DNA from: Chryseobacterium tructae
GTDB taxonomy: Bacteria; Bacteroidota; Bacteroidia; Flavobacteriales; Weeksellaceae
DNA: 64,000 nt
Assembly (NCBI RefSeq): GCF_030409875.1
Contig: NZ_JAUFQR010000001.1
Coordinates: 2,728,001 to 2,792,000, forward strand
Direction: 5' to 3'
In this document: positions 16,707 through 26,075 of the stretch, piece after piece
Layout: each line of letters begins with the position of its first letter
Position numbering within the stretch: the first letter of the stretch is position 1
Made by a program: the position numbers and the translations under genes
Notes under the pieces: model-generated
What the model saw: only the letters and a program-made list of their open reading frames with translations
Database searches by the model: none
Told to the model about the DNA's origin: nothing

Positions 16707-18205
16707 TTAATTAAATAATTCTACCTCTTCTCCTTTCCCTACCGGATATTCTTCTGTGAAGCATCCGAAGCAGTGATTAGAAGATCCTAAAATCTCTTTC
16801 AGGTTGTCTATGCTTAAAAACTCTAAAGAATCTACTCCTAAATAGTTTCGAAGTTCTTCTGTAGACATATTTGCGGAAATTAAATCATCTTTTGACGGAG
16901 TATCAATTCCCAGATAACATGGAGCAATAATTGGCGGAGAAACACTTCTGAAGTGAATCTCTTTTACGCCTGCATCTTTCAGAATTTTAACCAATCTCTT
17001 AGAAGTTGTTCCACGAACGATAGAGTCATCAATAATTACGACCCTCTTATCTTTCATTTCTGAAATAATCGGGTTCAGCTTAAGGTTCACTACCCTTTCT
17101 CTCATTTCCTGTGTAGGGACAATGAAACTTCTCCCAATGTATCTGTTTTTAATCAAAACAGGACGGAAAGGTATTCCTGAAGCTTTTGAGAATCCAATGG
17201 CAGCAGGAACTCCGGAATCCGGAACTCCGATTACCAAGTCGGCGTCTACAGGAGACTGCTCCCAGATCTTTTCTCCAGACTTTTCTCTGATCTCATACAC
17301 ATTGATGTTTTCTAAGGTAGAATCAGGTCTTGCGAAATAGATATACTCAAAAGAACAGATTCTTTGTTTTCCTTTGGCTTCATCCATCATATAAGAATGA
17401 AGTTTTCCAGGCTCATTTTCGTTGGTGTAAATAATCTCCCCAGGAAGAATATCACGTACATATTGAGCTCCTACAGCATCTAATGCTACAGATTCGGAAG
17501 CCACTACATAAGAGTTCTCATTAATAGCTCCTAAACTAATGGACGGATACCATTAAAGTCTCTGAAAGCAAAGAATTTGTTTCTGGTCATTCCTACTACG
17601 GAATAAGCTCCTTCAATTTTCTCCATGGTAGCTTTGATGGCTCCACGAAGTCCTAAATCAAGGTTTTTCTGGATTAACCTTAAGATCACCTCAGAATCAG
17701 AAGTTGCTCTGAAAACTACGCCTTCAGCTTCTAATTCCGCTTTTAATTCTTTCGCATTGGTAAGGTTACCGTTGTGCGCTATAGAAAGTATAATCTGGTC
17801 ATATTCGTTTTTCGCGAAAAATGGCTGGAAGTTATATTTCTTTTTATCTCCTGCAGTGGTATAACGGGTATGACCGATTGCAGAATTTCCCATAAAAGTT
17901 TCAGGTTCCTGAATGTCTTTATAAACGTCTAAAACCAATCCTTCATCTTTCATGTTGGTGATTCTTCCGTCTTTTAAAACGGAAATACCACAAGCTTCCT
18001 GGCCTCTGTGCTGTAATGCAAAAAGCCCGAACTGAGAAAGAGAAAACGTATCCAGATCATCATCCGAATAGAGTCCGAAGATTCCACATTCCTCATTAGG
18101 AGCATCTAATCTTTCCTCCTCCTGAGTTCTGAAAAGGTTTCTTCCGTAAACCTGGTTTTCAAACTGTTTTAAATATTCACTTTTATGAATGTCTAAACTT
18201 TTCAT
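16707..18205 (-). CDS. purF: Amidophosphoribosyltransferase, frameshifted
   Basis: First committed step of purine synthesis: PRPP plus glutamine gives 5-phosphoribosylamine. The repaired protein is 499 aa. An N-terminal extension of 39 residues precedes the catalytic Cys40 (NEECGIFGLYSD), so it must be removed to free the Ntn nucleophile. The glutaminase domain has LQHRGQEACGIS and IGHTRYTTAG. The phosphoribosyltransferase domain has the PRPP loop VVIIDDSIVRGTTSKR. One T is lost on the coding strand at 17533-17535, between IRPLV and the next conserved block; restoring it gives RPLVLGAINENS. Such a break in a central gene suggests sequence error. purC lies 142 nt upstream on the same strand. 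Confidence 0.92.
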
Positions 18206-18223
18206 TTCTATTTTTTCTAATTA

Positions 18224-18348
18224 TAGATCTTAGAAGTCAGATTTCAGATCTCAGACCAAAAGCTAACTTCAAATTTTAATTTTGTTTTAACTAACAAAGT
18301 ATTTTCAGTACCAGCATCTGATATCTGAAATCTGGTGTCTGAAATCTT
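18224..18348. repeat. Inverted repeat in the purC-purF intergenic region
   Basis: A block near 18228-18258 containing CAGATTTCAGATCTCAGA recurs in inverted orientation near 18308-18340 as TCTGATATCTGAAATCTGG (one mismatch over 18), about 50-60 bases apart. Such TCAGAT-rich blocks look like an interspersed intergenic repeat. It can fold into a long stem between the two purine genes. Confidence 0.5.
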
Positions 18349-19069
18349 ATTTTACTAGAAGATTTTTAAGACGGTTGTAGATCTCTACATAAGCCTCAGT
18401 TACTTCTCCTAAATCTCTTCTGAATCTGTCTTTGTCAAGTTTCTTCATCGTATCTTTATCCCAAAGTCTGCAAGTATCAGGAGAAATTTCGTCTGCAAGG
18501 ATGATTTCCCCTGAAGAAGTTTTTCCTAATTCGATTTTGAAATCGACAAGGATGATGTTGATTTTGTCAAACAGCTCAATAAGGATATCATTGATGTCTG
18601 AAGATAATTCATACATTTCATCAAGCTCTTCGTAAGTAGCTGCACCTAAGAAAACAGCGTGGTGATCGTTGATAAGCGGATCTCCCAACTCATCTTTTTT
18701 ATAACAAATATCGAAGATAGTTACCGGAGACTTGATTCCTTCTTCCACTCCTAATCTTTGTGCCATACTTCCTGCAGAATAGTTTCTTACGACCATTTCC
18801 AAAGGAATGATAGACACTCTTTTTACCAATTGCTCTCTTTCGTCTAATTTTTTGATGAAATGAGTTTTGATCCCTTTTTCATTTAAATATTCAAAAATAA
18901 GAGTAGTAATGGCGTTGTTCATTTCCCCTTTCAGGTCAACCTGGCCTTTCTTTTGAGCGTTAAATGCTGTAGCATCGTCTTTGAAACGTACTACTACTTC
19001 ATCAGGATTATCGGTAGCAAATACTTGTTTCGCTTTACCCTCATACAACATTTCTTTCTTTTGACTCAT
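18347..19069 (-). CDS. purC: Phosphoribosylaminoimidazole-succinocarboxamide synthase
   Basis: SAICAR synthase: ATP-dependent joining of aspartate to CAIR in purine synthesis. 240 aa, normal length. Motifs seen are [19 protein letters not shown] (ATP-binding start), the [17 protein letters not shown] block, [19 protein letters not shown] and the signature [25 protein letters not shown], then [17 protein letters not shown]. It is upstream of purF on the same strand, which supports a small purine operon interrupted by the inverted repeat. Confidence 0.96.
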   Translation of the reverse strand: MSQKKEMLYEGKAKQVFATDNPDEVVVRFKDDATAFNAQKKGQVDLKGEMNNAITTLIFEYLNEKGIKTHFIKKLDEREQLVKRVSIIPLEMVVRNYSAGSMAQRLGVEEGIKSPVTIFDICYKKDELGDPLINDHHAVFLGAATYEELDEMYELSSDINDILIELFDKINIILVDFKIELGKTSSGEIILADEISPDTCRLWDKDTMKKLDKDRFRRDLGEVTEAYVEIYNRLKNLLVK

Positions 19070-19109
19070 AATTTTACTTTCTAAATTGTAGTTAGATTTA
19101 TTTATTGAT

Positions 19110-19805
19110 TTATTTTATTATTATTCCTGTTAAGACAGCCAGACCAAAACTTAGTAATGTACCAATTAATACATATTCTGTAAGTTTTCTCTGTTTTGCC
19201 TGTGCAAGGTCGCTGAATCTGAAAACAGATTTGGCAGCTACCATGAAACCTACGCCTTCCCAATGATTCACCATAATAAAGGTAAACACCAGCAGACGTT
19301 CTAAAATTCCGATATATTTTCCGGCACTTGTTAAAGATTCGGTTTGAATAGTGTTAGGTCCATCCGGAGCAGGTGTCCAGGATGATAAAAGAAGTTTAAT
19401 AAAAATAGAAGCAGGCGTTGTCAAAAATAAAGCTGCCATTACTATTTTTAAAAATTCCTGATTGTGTAAAAAGCTGAATTGAAATTCACCAAAATAAAAA
19501 GAAACTCCTGCAATCACTAAAATATGCAGCAACTGATCGATGAAGAACCATGCTTTTTTTGTTTTTATAGTCTGGAAACTAAGTTTAGCGGCGTCAATAA
19601 TAAAATGGGTAATCCCCACTAAAACAGCTACCCACCAAAGCTGAAGATCCCAAAGAAAAACAAGGCTTAAAGCCGTGTGAATCAGAATATGAAAGTATAA
19701 ATATTTACTTTTTAGTTTATAGTGCTCCTTATCAGCAACCCATGAATTTGGCTGAAGTGTAAAATCTCCGAGTAGATGTGCCAATATGAGTTTGATAAAG
19801 ATCAT
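19110..19805 (-). CDS. DUF3307 membrane protein
   Basis: 231-aa inner-membrane protein with about six hydrophobic segments. The N-terminus [20 protein letters not shown] is characteristic of DUF3307, whose function is unknown. It starts 2 nt after the stop of the SatD-like gene on the same strand, so the two are a tight operon. SatD-like/DUF3307 pairs are a recurring association. The regulatory partner upstream suggests a membrane function produced on demand. Confidence 0.85.
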   Translation of the reverse strand: MIFIKLILAHLLGDFTLQPNSWVADKEHYKLKSKYLYFHILIHTALSLVFLWDLQLWWVAVLVGITHFIIDAAKLSFQTIKTKKAWFFIDQLLHILVIAGVSFYFGEFQFSFLHNQEFLKIVMAALFLTTPASIFIKLLLSSWTPAPDGPNTIQTESLTSAGKYIGILERLLVFTFIMVNHWEGVGFMVAAKSVFRFSDLAQAKQRKLTEYVLIGTLLSFGLAVLTGIIIK

Positions 19806-19807
19806 GC

Positions 19808-20413
19808 TTATAGTTCTGAAATTTTCTTTCTGAAATACTGATTGGTTTCCACGATGAGCTCATAGTTGGCTCGTTTCAGTCTCTGGCTTATAGAAGACTG
19901 TGATATAGCAAATCTTTTAGCAAGATCTTCCTGAGTAATATCCTGATTCATGATCATCTCATGAATGATTTCTGAGGTAGCCATCGTCCAGTTATCAAAA
20001 TCTTTGGACGACCATTTCAATAAAATATTGAGATCCCTGTCTACAGAATCACTTGAAGTTTTAATAGCAACGGTATGCCCGTCACTCTTCAAATCGTTCA
20101 GAAGTCTTCCGGAATTTACATAAGCAGTCCCATTAGATTCAGTGATTTTTTCGGAAGAGAAACTTTCCTCACCAATGCCTATGGCCATTCTTACATCCAG
20201 ATTTTCCTGACTTTTAATAAGGGATTTTATGGCTAGAAAGTGCCAAAAAACAGAGTCTATACTACATTTGAACTGAAACTCATCTCCCCTGTAGATTTCC
20301 CATGTGCCGGGAGCGCTTCCCCAGGTTTCGAGAAGATTTTTAAGCTTGGTAATCCAAACTTCAGTGTCTGCATGTTGTGAATTTATAATATCACCGGTAA
20401 TGACCGCTATCAT
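19808..20413 (-). CDS. SatD-family protein with C-terminal helix-turn-helix
   Basis: 201 aa with the ATG at 20413. The open frame reaches 20461, but family proteins begin MIAVITGDIINS and the extra upstream part lies on the operator DNA. Residues 1-140 are the SatD-type region (AVITGDIINSQ, EIYRGDEFQF, VRMAIGIG). The last 60 residues carry a helix-turn-helix (ITQEDLAKRFAISQSSISQR), so it is a likely DNA-binding regulator. Three palindromic operators lie immediately upstream, one over the -7 element, which fits self-regulation. It is co-transcribed with the DUF3307 gene. Confidence 0.85.
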   Translation of the reverse strand: MIAVITGDIINSQHADTEVWITKLKNLLETWGSAPGTWEIYRGDEFQFKCSIDSVFWHFLAIKSLIKSQENLDVRMAIGIGEESFSSEKITESNGTAYVNSGRLLNDLKSDGHTVAIKTSSDSVDRDLNILLKWSSKDFDNWTMATSEIIHEMIMNQDITQEDLAKRFAISQSSISQRLKRANYELIVETNQYFRKKISEL

Positions 20414-20417
20414 ACTG

Positions 20418-20425
20418 CAAATATA
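20418..20425 (-). promoter_or_regulatory. -7 element of the satD-like operon
   Basis: The minus strand reads TATATTTG (TAnnTTTG), only 4 nt before the ATG at 20413, so the mRNA may be leaderless or nearly so. It overlaps operator 1. Confidence 0.45.
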
Positions 20426-20499
20426 AGCATAATTACTTATAAATAAAAAATATAAGCACAAACACTTATAGATATTGATTATTAGCGAATCTGCTTATA
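20422..20499. promoter_or_regulatory. Three phased palindromic operators upstream of satD-like gene
   Basis: Operator 1 is TATAAG-N8-CTTATA (20422-20441). Operator 2 is TATAAG-N8-CTTATA (20451-20470). Operator 3 is TATTAG-N8-CTTATA (20480-20499, one mismatch). The centres are exactly 29 bp apart both times, close to three helical turns minus a little. The arms are identical while the spacers differ, as expected for protein binding sites. The likely binder is the HTH of the SatD-like protein itself. Confidence 0.7.
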
Positions 20500-20591
20500 T
20501 CAATTATATAGTAAACATAAGGCTTTTAAGACTTTAAGTGAAATTAAAAAATTAGAGAAAGACAAAATAAATTGAAAAATTTTCATGAGAA

Positions 20592-20618
20592 GTTGAATAT
20601 TAACTCAACTTTTTTACT
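20592..20618. terminator. Hairpin before the IS110-like element
   Basis: AAGTTGA / TCAACTT stem with ATATTAAC loop and a following T run; no clear gene upstream. Confidence 0.45.
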
Positions 20619-20639
20619 GTTTTTTTATTTGAGAAGCTG

Positions 20640-20891
20640 TTTCCTGCTATCCGCTCATACTCCTCGCTCCCCTCTTCTCCCATTGCTTGCTGTGGGGTAA
20701 CCGCTACTATGGTAAGTTTACATTACTTAAAATACTTGAGTAAATTAGTGTAAAAATTAAACCTAAAGAGTAAAAGCAGCAGGATTAAGGCAGACGCTTC
20801 TCAGATACTAGATATCGCCCCTGATTTTATCCCCCTGCTGCTGTTTTCTTCTAAATCCGGATAGAACATTGTTTGGTAATAACTTTTTACC
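20640..20891 (+). mobile_element. Non-coding left part of the IS110-like element (possible bridge-RNA region)
   Basis: About 250 bases immediately before the broken transposase contain no gene but are GC-richer than the surroundings. A long hairpin can form: AAAAGCAGCAGG (20772-20783) with CCTGCTGCTGTTTT (20834-20847, one bulge), enclosing about 50 nt. IS110-family elements encode a structured bridge RNA in the non-coding end next to the transposase, which this resembles. The exact element ends are not visible. Confidence 0.4.
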
Positions 20892-21949
20892 ATGATGGAT
20901 CAGAAGAAAAACCTCTTTAATAAAGTCATTGCTTATGTCAAAAAAATATCAAAAAAAAAGTTATCGGTGTTGATGTTGGCGCTAAAATTTTTTTAGCGCT
21001 AAGCTTTATTAATGAACAAAAATCAAGAATGTGTTTTTCAATATAGAAAAATAACCAGCGTTCGATTCTTTCTTTTTATAAGAAAAAAATATCATCCCAA
21101 GAGTATAGCCTTGTTATTGAAGCAACCGGGAATTTCAGCAGCCGTATTCTTCATTTATCCTTGAGCCATCGATTAGAAGTAAGTCTGATCAATTGTATGT
21201 CTGTAAAGCATTTTGCAAGAATGAAAAATATAATCAGTAAAACAGATGCGGAAGATGCCAGATTAATCAGGCTTTATGGAGAGATGTTCAGCCCCGCTCT
21301 TTATGTACCCAAAAAGCATGGAGATAGAATATCTGGATCAGGAGATCAAAACTTCTGACTGATCTCGAAGAGGAGAAGCGACGTTATGCTGCAAGACTTA
21401 AAGCATTACGCTACCATTCACAAATTAATCCAGATACTGAGAAGCATTATGAAAGAAAGCTTAAGCATTTGGATAAAGAAATCAAAGAAGTAGAAAAGCG
21501 CCTTCCCCAACTTCAGGATAAAGACTTTAAGAAAACTAAAGAACTTATACAGTCCGTTTCCGGAATTGGAGAAAAAAAAACCTCTTTACAATTGATGACG
21601 GCTACTTCAGGATTTTAAAAAAATTTTTAATTCAGCACAATCATTAGTTAAGTATTTTTGGTTTAGCTCCTAGAATATATCAATCTGGAAAAAAAAATCG
21701 TATTCTCCTGGAAAAATGTCGCACTTCCAAGACTCATATACGAAGTTTATTGTATGTGTGTTCATGGACGGCGATTAAAACACAATCCCCCATTGTAAAG
21801 AACTTTATTTAAGGTTGTTAGCTAAAGGAAAACCTAAAAAAGTAGCACTCATCGCTGTATGCAATAAACTTTTAAGAATATGCTTTGGAGTAGTTAAAAA
21901 CAAAGTCCCTTATAATTCTGATTATATAAAAGATAAAATTTTAACTTAA
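20892..21949 (+). pseudogene. IS110-family transposase, multiply frameshifted
   Basis: Pieces of one transposase are spread over all three frames. The DEDD domain shows GVDVGAK, VIEATGN and KTDAEDARLIRLYGE, keeping the four acidic residues. A coiled middle region reads DTEKHYERKLKHLDKE. The Transposase_20 part shows LIQSVSGIGEK, PRIYQSGKKNR (with the candidate catalytic Ser), THIRSLLYVCSW and KVALIAVCNKLLRI. At least four frame changes, and in-frame stops within the pieces, show that it is inactive as read. Repaired length is about 345-350 aa, normal for the family. Confidence 0.8.
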
Positions 21950-22043
21950 ATAATTTGCAAATTAACATAGAACATCAGGGCTATTATCCTTGCTGTGATT
22001 TCAAACCCTGGCAGGATTAAGACCACGATCTCTAAAAAAATAA

Positions 22044-22074
22044 AACCTAACAGGTTTCAAAAACCTGTTAGGTT
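22044..22074 (-). terminator. Terminator of the secreted nuclease gene
   Basis: AACCTAACAGGTT / AACCTGTTAGGTT perfect 13-bp stem with a short loop, about 30 nt downstream of the minus-strand stop. Confidence 0.7.
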
Positions 22075-22105
22075 GGGTATCATTACAATATCAGTTATTC
22101 TTTTA

Positions 22106-24024
22106 CTATTTTTTTATAAACTGCTGAGTATGATCATCCAGTCTTAAAATATAGGTTCCTGTAGGAATTCCCTGTACAGAAATATCTTTCTTATTTCTGA
22201 ACGGGTCTTTCTCTGTGAGAATCACTTTTCCTGAAAAATCAATGATCTGAGCCGTTTTTATCTTTTCAATTTCCCCATTTACAAAAAGACGATCATATAC
22301 CGGATTTGGATATATTCCTAATTTTTTATCCTTGGATGCAATAAGTTCTGTTGTAGATAATGTTCCAAGGTTTTGACAATAATTGGATGGATAGGAGTCC
22401 CATTCTCCAACACTAAATGTACTGTTAGGCTGATTGATTATACTTTTTCTATATAATGAAACATTACCATTGCTATTGGATACGTATTTTGTACCAATTG
22501 CATCTACAGTAATCGTTTTATTATAAGCGAGTTCTACATAATTCTCTCCTTTAAAATTCATAGGATCAGATGCCGTTACAAATTTAGCCTGATCATTAGA
22601 ATAGCATGATAAATTAGCTTTAGGGTTCAGGATTACAAAGATTTCATTATTCCCAATTTTACCCTCCAACTCATAAGTATCTGCATTATAAATAGCTCCT
22701 GAAGTATTATTCTTAAGCTGAATATTAATACGGTAATTATTTAAGTTGACCTCATGTCCTGTTTTATTTACAATTTCCAGTGCATTATTCTTAATAGTAT
22801 TAGCTACGTTATTGGTTCCTGATATATACTTTGTGATCATAAGATCGGGAGCATATGAGTCTGAAGCAATAGTAGTAGCTGTAGCAGTATTACTGAATGG
22901 AGATTCCAGATATCCCTTATCAAAAGCTTTTACGGTGAATGTATAAGTAGTAGATGGGGTTAAGTGATCTATGGTTACAGAAGTTCCCTTAGTAGTGGCA
23001 ATAGGCGTTGCTGAATCATTCATATACACTCTGTATCCTAAATATCAGTATCAGACGAAGCAGACCAATTCAGGTTGACAAAATAAGCATTTTGTTGTGT
23101 TGAAACCAGAGAACCCGGAGCCGCAGGAGCAATATTATCCGGAGTTTCAGACCAGATCATATCAATCCATTCGGGGTGATCAATGAATGGATTTCTATTT
23201 TTCTGTATGGCGTATATTGCATTATTTCTATCAATTTCTCTCTGTGAAACAGGATCCATTGCACTCCATTGCTTAAGCATTGCAATATAAGGAAGATCAA
23301 TTGCTCTTTCTTCCGTCCCATCAAGCGGACATTGATCTGTAGCTGGTGTTATTGTTGCAGATGTACTGTATGCTGTATTAAAAGAGCCTAATTTACCTTC
23401 ATATCTTACCGCAAAATACAATAAAGTTCTCGCAACATCTCCTTTGAATTCATCAATAGGCTCATACACTCTTCCTGCATAAGGATAATTAGGGATTGCA
23501 GCCTTAGATATTTTCGAAGTGTTGGTGAAAGTATAATAATTAGTAGTCCCTGCTATACCATAAGGATAGTTGTTTCTTAACTGATTGATTCTCGCATCTG
23601 CCGGAATAATAAAATTCAGATCTGAATACATAGGATAATCACTAATCTTAGAACTTGTACTGAATGTGCTTTGAGGCATCATATGCTCTCTGTTATACCC
23701 TAGCCCTTCAGCATTGGCACCAGATACCATTTGATTAGATTTATATTCATAAGCATCTGGTCCTGACGGAATTTCTGAATAAATATCTAAAAGATATTCT
23801 GTGTTGGAAGCATCGTGATCATAATATTTATCAAGATCGGTCTGATTATAAAGATTCGGAAGATCATCATAGTGCCAGTTGACCATTTTCTCTGAAATAA
23901 TATCATGAATCTTAGATTTCAGGGCATAGCCAGTTAATCCGGCTGTTCCGTTATAATATCCGGCAGGAGCCTGCGCAGAAATATAAGAAGAAATCAAAAT
24001 AATAGGAAGTAGAATTTTTTTCAT
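22106..24024 (-). CDS. T9SS-secreted endonuclease I with FN3 and sorting domain, frameshifted
   Basis: Secreted DNase/RNase of the EndA/NucM (endonuclease I) family; 639 aa after repair. It has a signal peptide (MKKILLPIILISSYISAQ), then the nuclease core with the His-Met motif LGYNREHMMPQSTF, the block SDLNFIIPADARINQLRN, and DEFKGDVARTLLYFAVRYEG. An FN3-like module follows (NLNWSASSDTD), broken at 23040-23042 by one lost base, then a lamin-tail-like beta domain (ALEIVNKTGHEVNLNNYRI). The end is a type A T9SS sorting domain: LGIYPNPVYDRLFVNGEI through TYILRLDDHTQQFIKK. It probably digests extracellular DNA for nutrients. Confidence 0.88.
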
Positions 24025-24189
24025 GCCTTAAAAATTGGACGGCTAAATTAGTAAAATAAAGAATGTAAAAGTTTGAATATTTTATTAAGAATATATTAAT
24101 TTTCGGAATATAAAAAATTGGAAATTAAAATATTGACATGATATATATTATGGATGTGATAATTTTTTTTAGCATTCCGTCAATTTGGT

Positions 24190-24197
24190 TATCTTTG
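24190..24197 (+). promoter_or_regulatory. Putative -7 element for the acyl-CoA dehydrogenase gene
   Basis: TATCTTTG (TAnnTTTG), 19 nt before the ATG at 24217. A T-rich -33-like stretch lies about 19 nt further upstream. Confidence 0.45.
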
Positions 24198-24216
24198 GGA
24201 ACTAACTATTATCAAT

Positions 24217-25355
24217 ATGAATACAGAGACAATTGACAACATCAAAATGATAGCGGAGACAGCTAGAGAATTTGCAGAAAAGAATATCCGACCGAATATT
24301 ATGGAGTGGGATGAGAGCCAGACTTTTCCAAAAGATTTATTCCATCAATTAGGAGAAATGGGCTTTATGGGAATTGTAGTTCCTGAGCAATACGGAGGAT
24401 CCGGTTTAGGCTATCACGAATATGTTACTATCCTGGATGAAATTTCTCAGGTAGACCCGTCTATTGGTCTTTCTTTAGCAGCACACAACTCTCTTTGTAC
24501 AAATCATATTTATGAGTTTGGAAATGAAGAACAGAGACACAAATGGCTTCCTCAGTTAGCTTCCGGGAAATAATCGGAGCATGGGGATTAACGGAGCATA
24601 ACACTGGTTCAGATTCAGGAGGGATGTCTACCACTGCTGTGAAAGATGGTGATGAGTGGATCATCAGCGGAGCTAAAAACTTTATTACTCATGCTATTTC
24701 AGGTGATATTGCTGTAGTAATGACCAGAACAGGTGAAAAAGGAGCTAAAAACAACTCTACAGCTTTTGTTTTAGAAAAAGGAATGCCTGGATTTACTTCA
24801 GGGAAAAAAGAAAATAAATTAGGAATGCGTGCTTCTGAAACCGCAGAATTAATTTTTGATAACGTACGTGTACCAGACTCTCACCGTTTAGGTGAAGTAG
24901 GTGAAGGATTCAAGCAAGCGATGAAAATCCTTGACGGAGGTAGAATTTCTATTGCAGCATTAAGTTTAGGAACTGCCAGAGGAGCTTATAAAGCTGCTTT
25001 AAAATATGCTAAAGAAAGACATCAATTTGGAAAATCAATCTCTGAATTCCAGGCGATCAACTTCATGCTTGCTGATATGGCTACCGAAATTGATGCTGCA
25101 GAACTTTTGATTCAAAGAGCGGCAACATTGAAAAATGCTAAGCAAAAAATGACAAAAGAAGGAGCTATGGCAAAATTATATGCTTCTGAAGCTTGTGTAA
25201 GAATTGCTAATAATGGTGTTCAGATCTTCGGAGGTTACGGATATACAAAAGACTTCCCTGCTGAAAAATTCTACAGAGATTCTAAGCTTTGTACAATTGG
25301 GGAAGGAACTTCTGAAATCCAGAGACTGGTGATCGGAAGAGATATTACAAAATAA
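24217..25355 (+). CDS. Acyl-CoA dehydrogenase, frameshifted
   Basis: FAD enzyme of fatty-acid beta-oxidation or branched-chain acyl-CoA breakdown; 379 aa after repair. The N-terminal helical domain has AREFAEKNIRPNIMEWDE and GFMGIVVPEQYGGSG. The FAD/substrate segment is WGLTEHNTGSDSGGM, the middle beta domain includes NKLGMRASETAELIFDNVRVP, and the C-terminal domain has QFGKSISEFQAINFMLADMA, QIFGGYGYTKDFPAEKFYRD and the closing IGEGTSEIQRLVIGRDI. The catalytic Glu is in GEGTSEIQ or its neighbourhood. One A is missing at 24568-24570 (ASGK, then IIGAWG). A DinB gene follows after 17 nt. Confidence 0.92.
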
Positions 25356-25372
25356 ATTTAACCCTCATACAA

Positions 25373-25870
25373 ATGATTAAACAGGCCCTTTTAGGTGAAT
25401 TTTTGCATGAAGCAGAAAACACCAGAAAAATTTTAAAAGCAATCCCTGATAGCGCTTTAGACTGGAAACCATCTGAAAAAAACTGGACAACCGGTCAGCT
25501 CGCCTCTCATATTGCAGAAGTGTACAACTGGTACGACCCTACCTTTAATCAGGACGTCTTTGACATGGGAAAATATCAGTACGATAAAGGTGATATTTCT
25601 AAAGCCGAAAATATTGTAGCAAAATTTGAAGAAAATGTAGCTAGGGCACAGAAAGTTTTGGAAGAGTCTGATGAAAATACTTATTTCAATGAATGGAAAA
25701 TGGAAATGAATGGCCATGCTATTTTTCCTGCTTCTCCAAGAGTTCAGGTGGTAAGAGGTTTTCTTTATAATCATTTATACCATCACAGAGGTGAATTGGT
25801 TGTTTATTTAAGATCAACCGGAAATAAAGTTCCAGGGCTTTATGGTCCAACTGCTGATGATATGAGATAA
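25373..25870 (+). CDS. DinB-family protein
   Basis: 165-aa four-helix-bundle protein of the DinB/YfiT superfamily, typically metal-binding; some members are thiol-dependent transferases, others are unknown. It has the family start LLGEFLHEAENTRKILKAI, the first metal His in LASHIAEVYNWYDP and the His pair in NHLYHHRGELVVYLRSTG. It lies 17 nt after the acyl-CoA dehydrogenase stop and probably shares its mRNA. Ends at a strong hairpin. Confidence 0.88.
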   Translation: MIKQALLGEFLHEAENTRKILKAIPDSALDWKPSEKNWTTGQLASHIAEVYNWYDPTFNQDVFDMGKYQYDKGDISKAENIVAKFEENVARAQKVLEESDENTYFNEWKMEMNGHAIFPASPRVQVVRGFLYNHLYHHRGELVVYLRSTGNKVPGLYGPTADDMR

Positions 25871-25893
25871 ACGATAATTATTTTAATAAAAAA

Positions 25894-25929
25894 ATGAATG
25901 ACATACGTGATTTGCGTATGTCATTTTTT
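25894..25929 (+). terminator. Terminator of the acyl-CoA dehydrogenase-DinB unit
   Basis: AATGACATACG / CGTATGTCATT stem with TGATTTG loop and a T run. Confidence 0.8.
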
Positions 25930-26012
25930 CATTTTGAGACATTATTATTTTAGGTATATTCAATGTATCACATAATATATTAAATGGATAATCTAAAATT
26001 TTCTTAAAAATT

Positions 26013-26046
26013 TTTGTTTTTCGTAATATAATTTTTATTAATTTCG
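26013..26046 (+). promoter_or_regulatory. Putative promoter of reprolysin gene 1
   Basis: TTTG at 26013-26016, then 22 nt, then TAATTTCG at 26039-26046, one base off TAnnTTTG. The ATG is at 26076. Confidence 0.4.
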
Positions 26047-26075
26047 ATATACCATAATAAAAACAAATATTTAAT

